This document shows positions 44,315 to 53,902 of a stretch of DNA of 64,000 nucleotides, piece by piece. Position 1 is the stretch's first letter. Each line of letters opens with the position of its first letter. Both the position numbers and the translations under genes were made by a program. The stretch covers positions 124,001 to 188,000 of the forward strand of contig JADJEU010000004.1 in the NCBI GenBank assembly GCA_016709005.1, in the 5' to 3' direction. Under the pieces are notes generated by a model that searched no databases, was not told where the DNA came from, and worked only from the letters and a program-made list of their open reading frames with translations. Origin of the DNA: Crocinitomicaceae bacterium (GTDB lineage Bacteria > Bacteroidota > Bacteroidia > Flavobacteriales_D > Crocinitomicaceae).

Positions 44315-44572
44315 ATGAAGACTATTTTCTATTTCGCTTCGGCGCTGGTGTTGATGAGTTCATGTGCAAGTTATACTGAAGATCAGGGCAAAGCAGCAGA
44401 TGAGTTCTGTACATGTATGGACAAAGAAGGTGATTTTGATATTATGTGGCTTGAGTGCGACAGCGAAATCATGACGAAATACAATCCGGAAACATTTGCC
44501 GATGAAGGCTGGGCTTTAGCGTTGGAAGAAAAATGTCCCGCTGTTGCCGGCAAGATTGCTGACGGAGAATAA
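44315..44572 (+). CDS. Small lipoprotein with conserved cysteines
   Basis: An 85-residue protein with signal and lipobox (MKTIFYFASALVLMSSCAS). The mature part has three further Cys (FCTCM, LECD, EKCPAV), all in an acidic helix-rich context (QGKAADEFCTCMDKEGDFDIMWLECDSEI), suggesting disulfide pairs. Small cysteine-patterned lipoproteins of this kind are frequent in Bacteroidota; the function is unknown. It follows the IS after a low-complexity interval. Confidence 0.6.
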   Translation: MKTIFYFASALVLMSSCASYTEDQGKAADEFCTCMDKEGDFDIMWLECDSEIMTKYNPETFADEGWALALEEKCPAVAGKIADGE

Positions 44573-44579
44573 TTCCAAT

Positions 44580-44870
44580 TTACATCGTTAAGAAAAAGAG
44601 TCCCAATCCTAAAACGAGGGTGACTCCTACTAATCCTTTGGTTAATTCGTAAGCGTTCCAACGGAAGTTAGTGAAGTAAAAAAGGAACATATTTGGAATC
44701 ATACAGAAGATTAAAATGTCTTGCTGATTGTCTCCACCCATTGCGTAAGCCACATATTCACTGAATGTGGTTGTTGGCAATCGTTTGATTGGGAATGAAA
44801 TAAAAAAACCAATGATTGGCAGAATAATTCCTGCAATCACGCCGTAGATTACTTTGTCAAATTTTTTCAT
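44580..44870 (-). CDS. Small multi-pass membrane protein
   Basis: About 96 residues (start MKKFDKVIYGVIAGIILPIIGFFISF) with three hydrophobic segments (about 8-26, 52-70, 77-96). No family is recognised. The start at 44870 comes one base after the surE stop codon; a longer start at 44888 would overlap surE. So it belongs to the surE transcript. Confidence 0.6.
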   Translation of the reverse strand: MKKFDKVIYGVIAGIILPIIGFFISFPIKRLPTTTFSEYVAYAMGGDNQQDILIFCMIPNMFLFYFTNFRWNAYELTKGLVGVTLVLGLGLFFLTM

Positions 44871-44871
44871 A

Positions 44872-45639
44872 CTAGAAATTCCATTCATTAAGTTGTGAAA
44901 TCAGGTGATGTGCTGTCATATCAAATTGAGTCGGAACGATTGATACATATTTATTTTCAAGCGCCCACATATCGGTATCAGCACCTTTATCGGTAGTTTC
45001 AAATTTACCCGTAAGCCAGTAATAAGTTCCACCAAAAGGATCTTGTCTTTTATCAAAAGAATCTTCCCAAAAAGCAGTTCCTTGTCTGCAGATTTTCATG
45101 CCGTTGATCTCACTCAATTTTCCTTTGGGAATATTTACGTTGAGGCAAGTTCCTTTTTGTAATTTGTTCGCTAGAACACCAGCAGCAATTTTTGTTGCAA
45201 AATGTTTTGAGGCTTCAAAATCCGCATCGGCATCGTGATCCAATAATGAAAAACCTATTGACGGAATCCCTTCAATGGCGCCTTCAACAGCAGCAGACAT
45301 CGTTCCTGAATAAAGTACATTGGTAGCTGCATTCGAACCATGATTCACTCCTGAAACCAATAAATCTGGTTTGCGTTTTAAAATTTCATAGATCGATAAT
45401 TTCACACAATCAACCGGGGTTCCAGAACACGTGTAAGCATCAATTCCTGCAAACTGATTTGATTTTGCCAAACGCAAGGGTGAATGAATTGTAATTGCGT
45501 GACCCGTTCCGCTTTGCGGTGAATCAGGAGCAACAACCAAAATATCTCCCAGAGATTTCATGGCTTCTACCAGATTGGCAATTCCTTTAGCAGAAATGCT
45601 ATCGTCGTTGGTGATTAATATGAGTGGTTTTTTGGACAT
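44872..45639 (-). CDS. surE: 5'-nucleotidase SurE
   Basis: SurE is a metal-dependent acid phosphatase with nucleotidase activity. Family motifs are ITNDDSISAKGIANLVEAM (metal-binding Asp pair), PDSPQSGTGHAIT, PDLLVSGVNHGSNAATNVLYSGTMSAAVEGAIEGIPSIGFSL and NVNIPKG. The 255-residue length is normal when starting at MSKKPLIL (45639); a 15-codon longer frame lacks support. A small membrane protein gene follows within one base. Confidence 0.93.
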   Translation of the reverse strand: MSKKPLILITNDDSISAKGIANLVEAMKSLGDILVVAPDSPQSGTGHAITIHSPLRLAKSNQFAGIDAYTCSGTPVDCVKLSIYEILKRKPDLLVSGVNHGSNAATNVLYSGTMSAAVEGAIEGIPSIGFSLLDHDADADFEASKHFATKIAAGVLANKLQKGTCLNVNIPKGKLSEINGMKICRQGTAFWEDSFDKRQDPFGGTYYWLTGKFETTDKGADTDMWALENKYVSIVPTQFDMTAHHLISQLNEWNF

Positions 45640-45734
45640 CTTAAATCTAAAATACAAAGGTGGCAAATATTCGTTGAATGGCAAGTTGCCTTTTGTTTTC
45701 TAGTAATGCGAGGGATTTTGAAAAGTAACGGACT

Positions 45735-45980
45735 TTTTGGTTGAAGGGTTTATGGTTTATTGGTTGAAGGGTTGATGGGTTTATTGGTTGATGGTTTGTT
45801 GTTGAGAGTTTGGAGTTTATTTAGCAGGTTGTTGAATACCATTGCTTATTTATGCATGATTGGAGTGGGTCTGTAATTATTAATTAAGATATGCTAAACT
45901 CTAAAACTTCCTCCCTCAACTTTTTTAACCCTTTAAACCAATCAACTACAAACCCTTTTCAACCTATCAACCACTCCAAA
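45735..45980. repeat. Degenerate G/T-rich word array with complementary C/A-rich arm
   Basis: TTGGTTGAAGGGTT occurs at 45737-45750 and 45760-45773, with GGTTGATGGGTTTATT-like variants to 45800. The interval 45917-45980 is the complement in sense (AACCCTTTAAACCAATC, AACCCTTTTCAACC, CAACCACTCC). The layout parallels that at 41704-41960. It lies between surE and the WG-repeat gene; I see no gene in it. Confidence 0.65.
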
Positions 45981-45983
45981 AAG

Positions 45984-47225
45984 CTACTGCCCAGGAACCA
46001 TCTCACACAAACACGCTTTGCCCTCACCAACTACTTTTTCAACCAATTTTCCGGTATAGTCAAAACGATACAGTGAACCTGCTTTTTTGAATTCGATATA
46101 ATACGCATCGGGAGCATAGTAAGATAAGCCGCAGAGACATTCGTACTCAAAGGGAACGATAATTTCATTTGTCAAAGAGATTAAACCATACTTGCCATTT
46201 TTCACTGCGTAATAACATTTGAAATCAGGGTTGGCTTTTAAGCGCGGGCCATATTCAATCGAGCTATAAACATTAGGAACAATCACTTTTAAATCGACAT
46301 CTGCAACGCCCCATTTTCCATTCTGTTTGAAAAAATAAACATTACCCTCACGCTCCAGCGCCTGATATTTTTGTGAGATTGCTTCAAATTTTTCATTCAC
46401 AAACCAGGTATAATTTTCATCTGCCACCAGATTTTTGGGTCCTAAAAACATCGGGCAAGTTTCATATTTCAATGGAACCACAATCACGTTTGATGTATTT
46501 ACAAATCCTTTTTTCTTTCCGTTCTGCACAAAAATAAAATTATCATTCCATACATAATCGTTCATCCATTCATAGTTAAACGGAATAACAATCTTGCCGG
46601 TATAATTCACCACACCACATTTATCCAATTCATTTTCGAGTGGTAAAAATCCAGATGGGTTAAAACGAAAATTCAACATTTTATAGGTAACGCTTTCATA
46701 CTTCATCGGAAGGAGCAATTTGAAATCGGCATTGATCAATCCAAACTTTATTTTGTTGTAAGACACCAGATACGTGCCTTTATAATCATCCATGATATAA
46801 AAAGACGTATCCAGATTCATAGTAGAATCATACCGTGAAATCGTAGAACCAATTTTATACTTCAATTGATCCAGCGTATCTTTTAAATTTTCAAAAACCA
46901 AATAGTGACCTGATTTACGTTGCTCAAAGGGAGCATCAAACGTGAACGCTTTCACTTCTTTTCCAGTTGCATCTATTCCACCCCATTTTCCATTTTTTTT
47001 GACAGCATAATAGCCACGCTGATTTTTGCGACCTTCATAAAAAAGAAACGAACTGTCTTTGGCAAAAACCATTTTACTCCAGCAGTTTTCATAAACATCT
47101 GTGCCGGTTCGTTTGGTCATAGCCGAATCTGAATACATTTCATATCCGCTGCTGGTCTTTTTAAAGAACTGCGCGTAACTGCAAATCGAACTAAATGCAA
47201 CTAGAATAAAGAGGATCTGCTTCAT
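45984..47225 (-). CDS. Exported WG-repeat protein
   Basis: The start at 47225 gives a signal peptide (MKQILFILVAFSSICSYAQ); a 50-codon longer frame is unlikely. The 413 residues contain at least five WG-type units: YYAVKKNGKWGGIDATGKEVKAF, KIKFGLINADFKLLLPMKYESV, KCGVVNYTGKIVIPFNYEW, KKKGFVNTSNVIVVPLKYE, QNGKWGVADVDLKVIVPNVY, KNGKYGLISLTNEIIVPFEYE. These build a beta-solenoid-like rod probably exposed on the cell surface or in the periplasm. No C-terminal sorting domain. Function unknown. Confidence 0.75.
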   Translation of the reverse strand: MKQILFILVAFSSICSYAQFFKKTSSGYEMYSDSAMTKRTGTDVYENCWSKMVFAKDSSFLFYEGRKNQRGYYAVKKNGKWGGIDATGKEVKAFTFDAPFEQRKSGHYLVFENLKDTLDQLKYKIGSTISRYDSTMNLDTSFYIMDDYKGTYLVSYNKIKFGLINADFKLLLPMKYESVTYKMLNFRFNPSGFLPLENELDKCGVVNYTGKIVIPFNYEWMNDYVWNDNFIFVQNGKKKGFVNTSNVIVVPLKYETCPMFLGPKNLVADENYTWFVNEKFEAISQKYQALEREGNVYFFKQNGKWGVADVDLKVIVPNVYSSIEYGPRLKANPDFKCYYAVKNGKYGLISLTNEIIVPFEYECLCGLSYYAPDAYYIEFKKAGSLYRFDYTGKLVEKVVGEGKACLCEMVPGQ

Positions 47226-47281
47226 GGTTTTGTAAAAGTTGATCGAAGATACAAATTGGGAGGCAATTATCATGCCTGATG

Positions 47282-48376
47282 CTACGCCAACGAAACCCCA
47301 ATCAATTTCCCAATTCCAAAAGTCACAGCCGCAGCAGCCAATCCAAACAAAACTTGTCGGATTCCAGAAAACCAAACGTTACGATTTGTAAATAATGTAA
47401 TCGCGGCGCCAATTATAAATAGTCCGGCGGCGCTGAGACAAACACTCCAGATAATTGCAGGAATTCCATCAATAAACATAAACGGCAAAACCGGAATAAC
47501 AGCGCCAATTCCAAAAAGAATGAACGAATAAATAGCCGCTTCCATGGCTGATCCTTTCAGCTCTTCAGCATTAATTCCGAGTTCTTCCTTTACTAAAACT
47601 TCATGCGCGCGATTTTTATCCTTCATGATTTCGGCAGACATTTCGTATGCTTGTTCTTCCGGAATTCCTTTTGCGATGTAAATCAGCGCTAGTTCTTTTG
47701 CTTCACCTTCAGGATTTGTTTCCAACTCATCCATCTCAATTTGCATTTGATTTTCATAAAGCTCTTGCGAACTTTTTACTGATATCCATTCGCCCAAAGA
47801 CATTGACAAAGCCCCCGCCAGCAATCCCGCCAGACCAGCTAGTAAAACACCTTCTTGGCCAGTTGTGGCTCCTGCAACTCCCATAATCAAACTGAAATTT
47901 GAAACCAGTCCGTCATTGCCTCCAAGCACCGCTGCGCGAATGGCGTTACCACCCACTGAGCGATGTCTCTTTTCAAATTTGGAAAGTTGGGTACCACTCA
48001 CATTCTTTTCTTTTTCCAAAATGGATTGAAGAATTTTCACATGAGTAGTTTCTGTTCCGGTAATTTTCTGTTTGTTTGTTTTTTTGTGACTGATGAGGGC
48101 ACCAGAGATACTTTTCTCTGTGTCCATAAGTGATCCCAGCACATAAGAATATCCAAAAACACGTCCAATCAAATTCAATGTTTTTGCCCGCCAGGACGGA
48201 ATCATCAATTTATCCAGACTGAGATTCTCCTTTTTTGCAAAAGCTTCTGCGTGACTTTTTTCAATGTCACTCATCTGTCTGAAAACATTGGCGATTACCT
48301 CGTCCTCTTCATGATCAGCAAGTTTTTTATACAAATAACTGGCGTCAATCTCAGTCTGAATATTTTTATTTTTCAT
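47282..48376 (-). CDS. Ferritin-like domain fused to VIT1/CCC1 iron/manganese transporter
   Basis: The N-terminal half is a ferritin-like (rubrerythrin-type) four-helix domain: EIDASYLYKKLADHEEDEVIANVFRQMSDIEKSHAEAF, with E-x-x-H type metal ligands. The C-terminal half is a VIT1/CCC1 membrane domain: AAVLGGNDGLVSNFSLIMGVAGA, then LLAGALSMSLGEWISVKSSQELYENQMQ with conserved Glu residues, and four to five membrane segments. The arrangement resembles MbfA, which exports iron under oxidative stress. The start at 48376 (MKNKNIQ) is chosen over 48385. The gene is probably controlled by an iron-responsive regulator, but no Fur box is evident to me. Confidence 0.85.
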   Translation of the reverse strand: MKNKNIQTEIDASYLYKKLADHEEDEVIANVFRQMSDIEKSHAEAFAKKENLSLDKLMIPSWRAKTLNLIGRVFGYSYVLGSLMDTEKSISGALISHKKTNKQKITGTETTHVKILQSILEKEKNVSGTQLSKFEKRHRSVGGNAIRAAVLGGNDGLVSNFSLIMGVAGATTGQEGVLLAGLAGLLAGALSMSLGEWISVKSSQELYENQMQIEMDELETNPEGEAKELALIYIAKGIPEEQAYEMSAEIMKDKNRAHEVLVKEELGINAEELKGSAMEAAIYSFILFGIGAVIPVLPFMFIDGIPAIIWSVCLSAAGLFIIGAAITLFTNRNVWFSGIRQVLFGLAAAAVTFGIGKLIGVSLA

Positions 48377-48433
48377 ACAATACAATTCATCGCCAAAACA
48401 AATGCGGATTCGAAATAGAAAATTATGAATTAA

Positions 48434-48838
48434 TTAAATTGATTCAGTCGTTTTTCCATGAAATTCGGCTTCGTTGTTTTCAGCTTCGACTTTTGTTGCA
48501 CGCACAATGCCATCCTGATGATGCGGCGGCGCATAAATCGTGTACATTTTCAATTCAGTTGCTGAACTGGTATTGATGATATTGTGTTTTGCACCTGAAG
48601 GAACAATCACCACATCTCCATCTTTCAAATCATACTCATTTCCATCAATGATACATTTTCCGGTACCACTTTCAAATCTGAAAAATTGATCATTTTCTCT
48701 GTGGACTTCTTCACCAATTGCTTCGCCTGGTTTCAGGGTCATCAATACCAACTGCATGTGCTGACTAGTGTACAGTACTTTTCTGAAGTTTGCGTTTGCC
48801 AACGTGTCCTTTTCAATATTCGTTTTAAATCCTTTCAT
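48434..48838 (-). CDS. Cupin domain protein
   Basis: A 134-residue single cupin, a small beta-barrel that binds metal and small ligands. Motif 1 is VHRENDQFFRFESGTGK (one His and Glu for metal) and motif 2 is KDGDVVIVPSGAKHNIINTS. The domain fills the protein, so it is a sensor or mannose-isomerase-like enzyme rather than a dioxygenase. It sits 58 bases upstream of the ferritin-VIT gene on the same strand. Confidence 0.85.
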   Translation of the reverse strand: MKGFKTNIEKDTLANANFRKVLYTSQHMQLVLMTLKPGEAIGEEVHRENDQFFRFESGTGKCIIDGNEYDLKDGDVVIVPSGAKHNIINTSSATELKMYTIYAPPHHQDGIVRATKVEAENNEAEFHGKTTESI

Positions 48839-48975
48839 AACGCTACACTCTTTAGTTAGCTACAAAGTACGCATTAATAGAGGGGTAAATACATGATTTG
48901 AGTAAATGAATTGAATGATAGATCTCATGTAATTGAAAATCAAAAAAACATCACATTCAAAATCGTCCCACGAAA

Positions 48976-49131
48976 TGTCATTCCGACGAACGCCAACCGA
49001 TTATAATCGGGATGAGAGCCGAGGAATCGCGTTGATGTTTATGGAATCTAGTTACGAAGCAAGATCCAACGTTAACCTTCCGCGATTCCTCGTCGTTTGT
49101 GCAATTAAGCACAAACTCTGTCGGAATGACA
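48976..49131. repeat. 156-bp cloverleaf-like palindromic element
   Basis: The outer arms TGTCATTCCGAC / GTCGGAATGACA (48976-48987, 49120-49131) pair perfectly. Between them are three further structures: CCGATTATAATCGG (48997-49010), GAGGAATCGCG / CGCGATTCCTC (49021-49031, 49081-49091), and GTTTGTGC / GCACAAAC (49095-49102, 49109-49116). No ORF is credible here. It sits between the cupin gene and the terminator of the giant propeller gene. Confidence 0.75.
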
Positions 49132-49164
49132 CCTCCACATTTTTATTTGATAGATGTTGAAATA

Positions 49165-49206
49165 AAAAAACCGGTCACTTCGGCTCCGCTCAGTGACCGG
49201 TTTTTT
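49165..49206 (-). terminator. Intrinsic terminator of the large beta-propeller gene
   Basis: AAAAAACCGGTCACT / AGTGACCGGTTTTTT with 12-base loop, 33 bases after the stop codon at 49239. It is symmetric enough to work in either direction. Confidence 0.8.
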
Positions 49207-49238
49207 CAGTGCCGTTTTTTTTTAAGATTCTAAATCTC

Positions 49239-52200
49239 TTAATCCACTTTCCAATTGCTTCTATTCGGCGTATAAGGAACACCAAAAGAATCTAACTTCA
49301 CTTCAAGCGCTTCAATGCGTGTTTTGAAATCATCTACATTTTTGCGCAAACCAACATACTCTTCTTTTGCCAAAGCATATTGATCTTTTTGTGTGGTAGT
49401 GACATTGCTTGTTGAATACCAGCATTGATAAATAATGGTTTCAATGCGATCGCCGATGCTTGGACCAGTTTCAATATCACGGCTTGCTTTGTGATAATCT
49501 CCCCACATCGTGATGTAAATTTTTTCAGACAAATCTTCCAAAGCAATTACCTCTTTCATCAAACTCATATCTGCTCCCGGATATTCCTGAATCGCAACTT
49601 TGATATAACGCAACACATTGCGCAACTCTTCAAATTCATTGGCTGTTCCGCGGAATGATCTGCGGAATTCAGATACTTCTTTTTTGAAAGCAAGTATTTC
49701 GTCAGACTGTCTGGCGAGTGATGAATTTTCCAACGCTTTTACTTCAAACGATGCCGGCTCTGAAATTTTTTCAAGAATTCCGTTGGTACTCATGTGAATT
49801 TCAACGGTGTATTTTCCAGGTAACGCAAGCGGACCTTCTTCCGGGTTGCTGTATCTGCCAGGACCTTGTTTATTCAATTCTACAGGCACCGTACTTGGAT
49901 ATCTCAAATTCCAGGTAATGCGATTAATTCCTTGCGACGCCGATTTTTTCAATCGGTTCACTTCATTTCCTGCAGCATCTCTGATTACAAAAAGTAAGAA
50001 CGGATCTTCGTAATTATCTTCTGCTACAAATTGTTCGTAGGTTGGATAAGTGATGTCTTGTCCTGCATCTCTTTTTTTCTTTTCATCTGCCTGACGAATT
50101 GCTTTAGGTGATTGCGGAACATCTTTCACATAATACGTAAACGTTGCTCCAAATGGCGGATTCTCTGCCAAATAAAAACCTGCACCTTGAGATGATCTGC
50201 CAGTCAAGCCAAGCGGACTTGTTTCAATATACTCCAAGGCTGTGCGTATTGGAAAAATCATGGCTTTTTTATCTAAGTTTTCTGTGCTCAAATAACGCAG
50301 CGGTGTATAATCATCCAATACATAAAAACCTCTTCCAAACGATGCTAACACCAAATCATTTTCACGTGCCTGTATTGCCATATCTTTAATGGCAATCGTT
50401 GGCAAACCTGATTTCATTTGAATCCAGTTTGTTCCACCGTTCAAAGTAAAATAAACACCAAATTCAGTTCCTGCAAAAAGCAAATCAGGGTTCACATGAT
50501 CTTGTGCAATACAATACACGGTTCCACGCGCTGGCAAATCTCCGGAAATAGAAACCCACGAATCACCTTTGCTTGTACTCTTCAAAATATACGGTTTAAA
50601 ATCTCCGTTTTTATGATTGTTGAAAATCGCAAACACAGTGCTTTCATCATGCTTCGAAGTCACAATCTGATTGACATAGGTAAGATTTGGAATTCCAGGG
50701 AATGTTTCTTTTTTAGTCCACGTTGCTCCACCATCTTTTGTAATCTGAATCAAGCCGTCATCGGTTCCAACATACAGTAAATTTTCATTTTTCGGAGACT
50801 CATCCATTGCAGTGATATTTCCAAAAATTGAAGTGGATTTATTTTTCATCACCACATCCGGTGATTGAATTTCACCCATTACTTCCATTTGATCGCGGTT
50901 CAATTGTCTGGTTAAATCCGGTGAAATAACTTTCCAGGTATTTCCCTGGTCATCGCTTTTGAAAACTTTGTTAGCAGCAAAATAAAGTCGTTTGTTGTTG
51001 TGATTTGAAATAATCAAAGGCGCATCCCAGTTCCATCTGTAAGCTGCTTCCCCTTTGCCTGGCATCGGTTGTATTCCTACTGATTCGCCACTCTGTTTAT
51101 CATAACGCACCAAATAACCATACTGAGCTTGTGCGTAAACAATGTTTGGATTTGTTGGATCAATTTGTGATTCAAAACCATCACCGCCATTTGTAATAAA
51201 CCAATCTGAATTTAAAATTCCAGCATTGTTGATTGTGCGTGAAGGTCCACCCATCGAGTTGTTGTCTTGTGTTCCACCATACACATTGTAAAATGGATAA
51301 TCGTTGTCAACTGATACTTTGTAGAATTGTGTAATTGGCAAATTAGGTTTAAACTCCCAATGCGCAGCATGATCCCATGTTTCGTACAAACCGCCATCAC
51401 AACCAACTAGCCAGTGGCGCGTGTCTGTTGGGTCAATCCATATACAATGGTTGTCTACGTGTTTATCATTTTCACCTGTGGCCTGAAAAGTTCTTCCACC
51501 ATCTTCTGTATGATGTAACCACGTGTCCATGCTAAATACTTTATTTACATCAACCGGGTCACAAATAATTTCCTGATAATAATTTCCACTTGTTTCGTAT
51601 GATGATCTTTTTTCAAAACTAGCTCCTTTATTTGTAGATCTGTAGAAACCTTGTTGTCCATTTTCTGCTTCGCAAATTGCGTACACATAATTTGGATCAG
51701 CCGGTGAAACTGCTAAACCAACACGCCCCATGTTAGATGATGGCAAACCACTTTTTAATTGAAACCAGGTTGCGCCGCCGTCAGTAGATTTATACACACC
51801 GCTTTCAGCACCACCACCAATATACGTGTACACATGACGTCTGCGTTGATGAACTGATTCATACAATACATCCGGATTTTTTGGATCCATAATCAAATCT
51901 GCCGTTCCGCTGTTTTCTGAAATGAAGTGAATTTGTTTCCACGTTTTTCCACCGTCTGTAGTTTTATAGGTTCCGCGCTCACCACCTGCTGACCATAGCG
52001 GCCCATAAGCAGCAACATAAACCACATCTGAATTGCGTGGATCCACAATTATTTTTGAAATATGTTCTGAATTTTTTAAGCCCATGTTGGTCCAGCTTGC
52101 CCCGCCGTCATCTGATCTATAAACACCATCACCGTAAGCAACTGAACGTTGGTTATTATTTTCACCCGTGCCTAACCAAATAGTATTGGTGTTGTTTGGA

Positions 52201-52517
52201 TCAATGGTAATGCAACCCGTAGAATACGATCCGTAATTATCAAAAATAGGTGTGTAGGTATTTCCGTGATTGGTAGTTTTCCAAACACCGCCAGATGCAA
52301 CGGCTAAATAATATTCACTTGGGTTATTTGGGTTCACGGCAATATCTGCAATCCGTCCACTTGCCATGGCTGGTCCAATATTCCGGAAAGATAATCCAGA
52401 AACCAAACCAGAATTTATGGGTGATTCAACAGCAGTTTTGGTGTCTGCTTTTTTCTGAGCCAAAACCGAGCTTGCGGTCATCAAGGTCAATCCGGCAACA
52501 ACTAAAAATAATTTCAT
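49239..52517 (-). CDS. Large exported VPS10/BNR-type beta-propeller protein
   Basis: A signal peptide (MKLFLVVAGLTLMTASSVLAQ) precedes a double beta-propeller of about 720 residues (SFRNIGPAMASGRIADIAVNPNNPSEYYLAVASGGVWKTTN, then ten or so SDDGG-x-W / TDGG-x-W units). It is followed by a beta-sandwich region (about 800-910, RYPSTVPVELN, GPLALPGKYTVEIHM) and a helical tail. This architecture is that of the VPS10/sortilin-like or glycosyl-hydrolase-annotated exported proteins of Bacteroidota; function is undefined. No sorting domain terminates it. Length 1092. It has its own terminator. Confidence 0.85.
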   Translation of the reverse strand: MKLFLVVAGLTLMTASSVLAQKKADTKTAVESPINSGLVSGLSFRNIGPAMASGRIADIAVNPNNPSEYYLAVASGGVWKTTNHGNTYTPIFDNYGSYSTGCITIDPNNTNTIWLGTGENNNQRSVAYGDGVYRSDDGGASWTNMGLKNSEHISKIIVDPRNSDVVYVAAYGPLWSAGGERGTYKTTDGGKTWKQIHFISENSGTADLIMDPKNPDVLYESVHQRRRHVYTYIGGGAESGVYKSTDGGATWFQLKSGLPSSNMGRVGLAVSPADPNYVYAICEAENGQQGFYRSTNKGASFEKRSSYETSGNYYQEIICDPVDVNKVFSMDTWLHHTEDGGRTFQATGENDKHVDNHCIWIDPTDTRHWLVGCDGGLYETWDHAAHWEFKPNLPITQFYKVSVDNDYPFYNVYGGTQDNNSMGGPSRTINNAGILNSDWFITNGGDGFESQIDPTNPNIVYAQAQYGYLVRYDKQSGESVGIQPMPGKGEAAYRWNWDAPLIISNHNNKRLYFAANKVFKSDDQGNTWKVISPDLTRQLNRDQMEVMGEIQSPDVVMKNKSTSIFGNITAMDESPKNENLLYVGTDDGLIQITKDGGATWTKKETFPGIPNLTYVNQIVTSKHDESTVFAIFNNHKNGDFKPYILKSTSKGDSWVSISGDLPARGTVYCIAQDHVNPDLLFAGTEFGVYFTLNGGTNWIQMKSGLPTIAIKDMAIQARENDLVLASFGRGFYVLDDYTPLRYLSTENLDKKAMIFPIRTALEYIETSPLGLTGRSSQGAGFYLAENPPFGATFTYYVKDVPQSPKAIRQADEKKKRDAGQDITYPTYEQFVAEDNYEDPFLLFVIRDAAGNEVNRLKKSASQGINRITWNLRYPSTVPVELNKQGPGRYSNPEEGPLALPGKYTVEIHMSTNGILEKISEPASFEVKALENSSLARQSDEILAFKKEVSEFRRSFRGTANEFEELRNVLRYIKVAIQEYPGADMSLMKEVIALEDLSEKIYITMWGDYHKASRDIETGPSIGDRIETIIYQCWYSTSNVTTTQKDQYALAKEEYVGLRKNVDDFKTRIEALEVKLDSFGVPYTPNRSNWKVD

Positions 52518-53006
52518 AGGGGTTTTATTTGAACACTAAAATAACAAGAAACTCAGGCAATAGTTCCCTTTTAGGATAAATGTTATGATTTTGGTGTTGG
52601 TGGGTAAAAGTCTAATCTGGTTGTGCGCCTGAATTCAATGATGTGAAAGTAATCAACGTTTTTTTTCCCATCTAAATCTTGGGGAAGCCTTTTAGACTCT
52701 TTTTATTGCCTACTCTAGCTGCACTTTCTTTTTCCGGTTCGCTTTATGCTTTTGTTTTGGGCATACGCCAAACAAAAGCAAAGCTCACACGTCAAAATTA
52801 ATTGCAGGCTGCCGTTGCTATCAGGGGCGGGTATTTTTTCAAATACAACTTAAATTTACTATGAACTCCCACAAATCTCTTCGTAAGTATTCTTAGAAAA
52901 ATTATTTCATGTTGACTTCAATTCCATATCTATTGATCGGTTCGCAAGATTCTTTGCAATCAGAAACAATTTTAAATTCTAACCCTTACTTGTCGATTAG
53001 CATTGA
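52518..53006. other. Gene-free interval before the restriction system
   Basis: No gene is supported. An imperfect hairpin with GCTTTTGTTT / AAACAAAAGC arms is at 52748-52779 with inner GGC/GCC. It could end transcription from the restriction operon on the minus strand, but no T-run follows. The remainder shows nothing I can interpret. Confidence 0.4.
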
Positions 53007-53902
53007 TTAAATAAATTTCCAAATATCCTCTATTAGCAAATTGTCAAATGTTTTTATATGGTCTTTTAGAATACTTTCGGTTCTCATATTTGGTCGAATA
53101 TCGCAATAATATACACCGTCAAGAGGATTAAGTTTTACAGTATAACCTTTGAAGTGCCCAGGTAAAAAAGTGGAGTTTACGCCATACTCTCCTTTCTCGC
53201 GTTTTTTCCTCTGTACATCATTCAAAAAAATCGCTATATGAGGTGTTGCTTTATCAGTCAATTTATTGTAAAGAAATTTATCGATGAAAATTTTGTCAAT
53301 GCGATCTTTACTTGATGTTTTTATCGATCCAATAACTTTAACATCATCGTCATCTCCAATAATAAGGTCATGCTGATAACTCATTTTAAATTGAGGCTCA
53401 TTGTTGGCTACAATAACTGGAACTCTAATAGTTCCCGCCTTGCAGTCAATACCAATTTCTCGAATTAACAGCCGAATAAAATGTTCAAACAAATCACCGT
53501 TCAATTTCCTCGCAGTATTTGATTTTCCAGCTGGCAATCCATCCAAAGCCGAGCCAATAGATTGTTGTATTGTATAAGTTGATCTATTAATTATTTGTCG
53601 CACTGAATTGTCATTTCTGTTGATCGTCCTTATGCTTTTTAAAATCTTTACAAATTCGTTTGATGTTTCTGCGAACGTATTTGCATCATACATCAAATTT
53701 GAGTTTATGGGCCTTGTAATTTGAAAATTAGCCTCTTTCTTGTATTGATAAAAACGATAATGATTTTCGTTTTGTGAAACGATTATAGCCTGAAGATTCT
53801 CCCCGATGTAAGTTAAGTATTCACTACAGAAAGTAACATAACCTTTAGGTCTTTGAAGTTGCTTTTATCTTTTGCTCTATTTACAAGTTGTTTTAATTTC
53901 AT
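53007..53902 (-). pseudogene. Putative type II restriction endonuclease, one frameshift
   Basis: The 229-codon frame 53007-53696 contains QHDLIIGDDDDVKVIGSIKTSSKDRIDKIF, which fits a PD-(D/E)xK nuclease core (Asp, then S/E-x-K). The upstream sequence reads, in another frame, KGYVTFCSEYLTYIGENLQAIIVSQNEN ... NSNLMYDANTF and continues into the frame above. The start is MKLKQLVNRAKDKSNFKDLK at 53902, overlapping the methylase stop (ATGA). One added A near 53845 restores about 298 residues. The position next to a methylase supports a restriction enzyme; recognition site and family are unknown. As given it is inactive or a sequencing error. Confidence 0.7.

Noticed and set aside
52748..52779. Hairpin as a strong terminator of the restriction operon
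   Set aside because: The arms are good but no T-run follows on the minus strand, and it is 230 bases beyond the stop codon.
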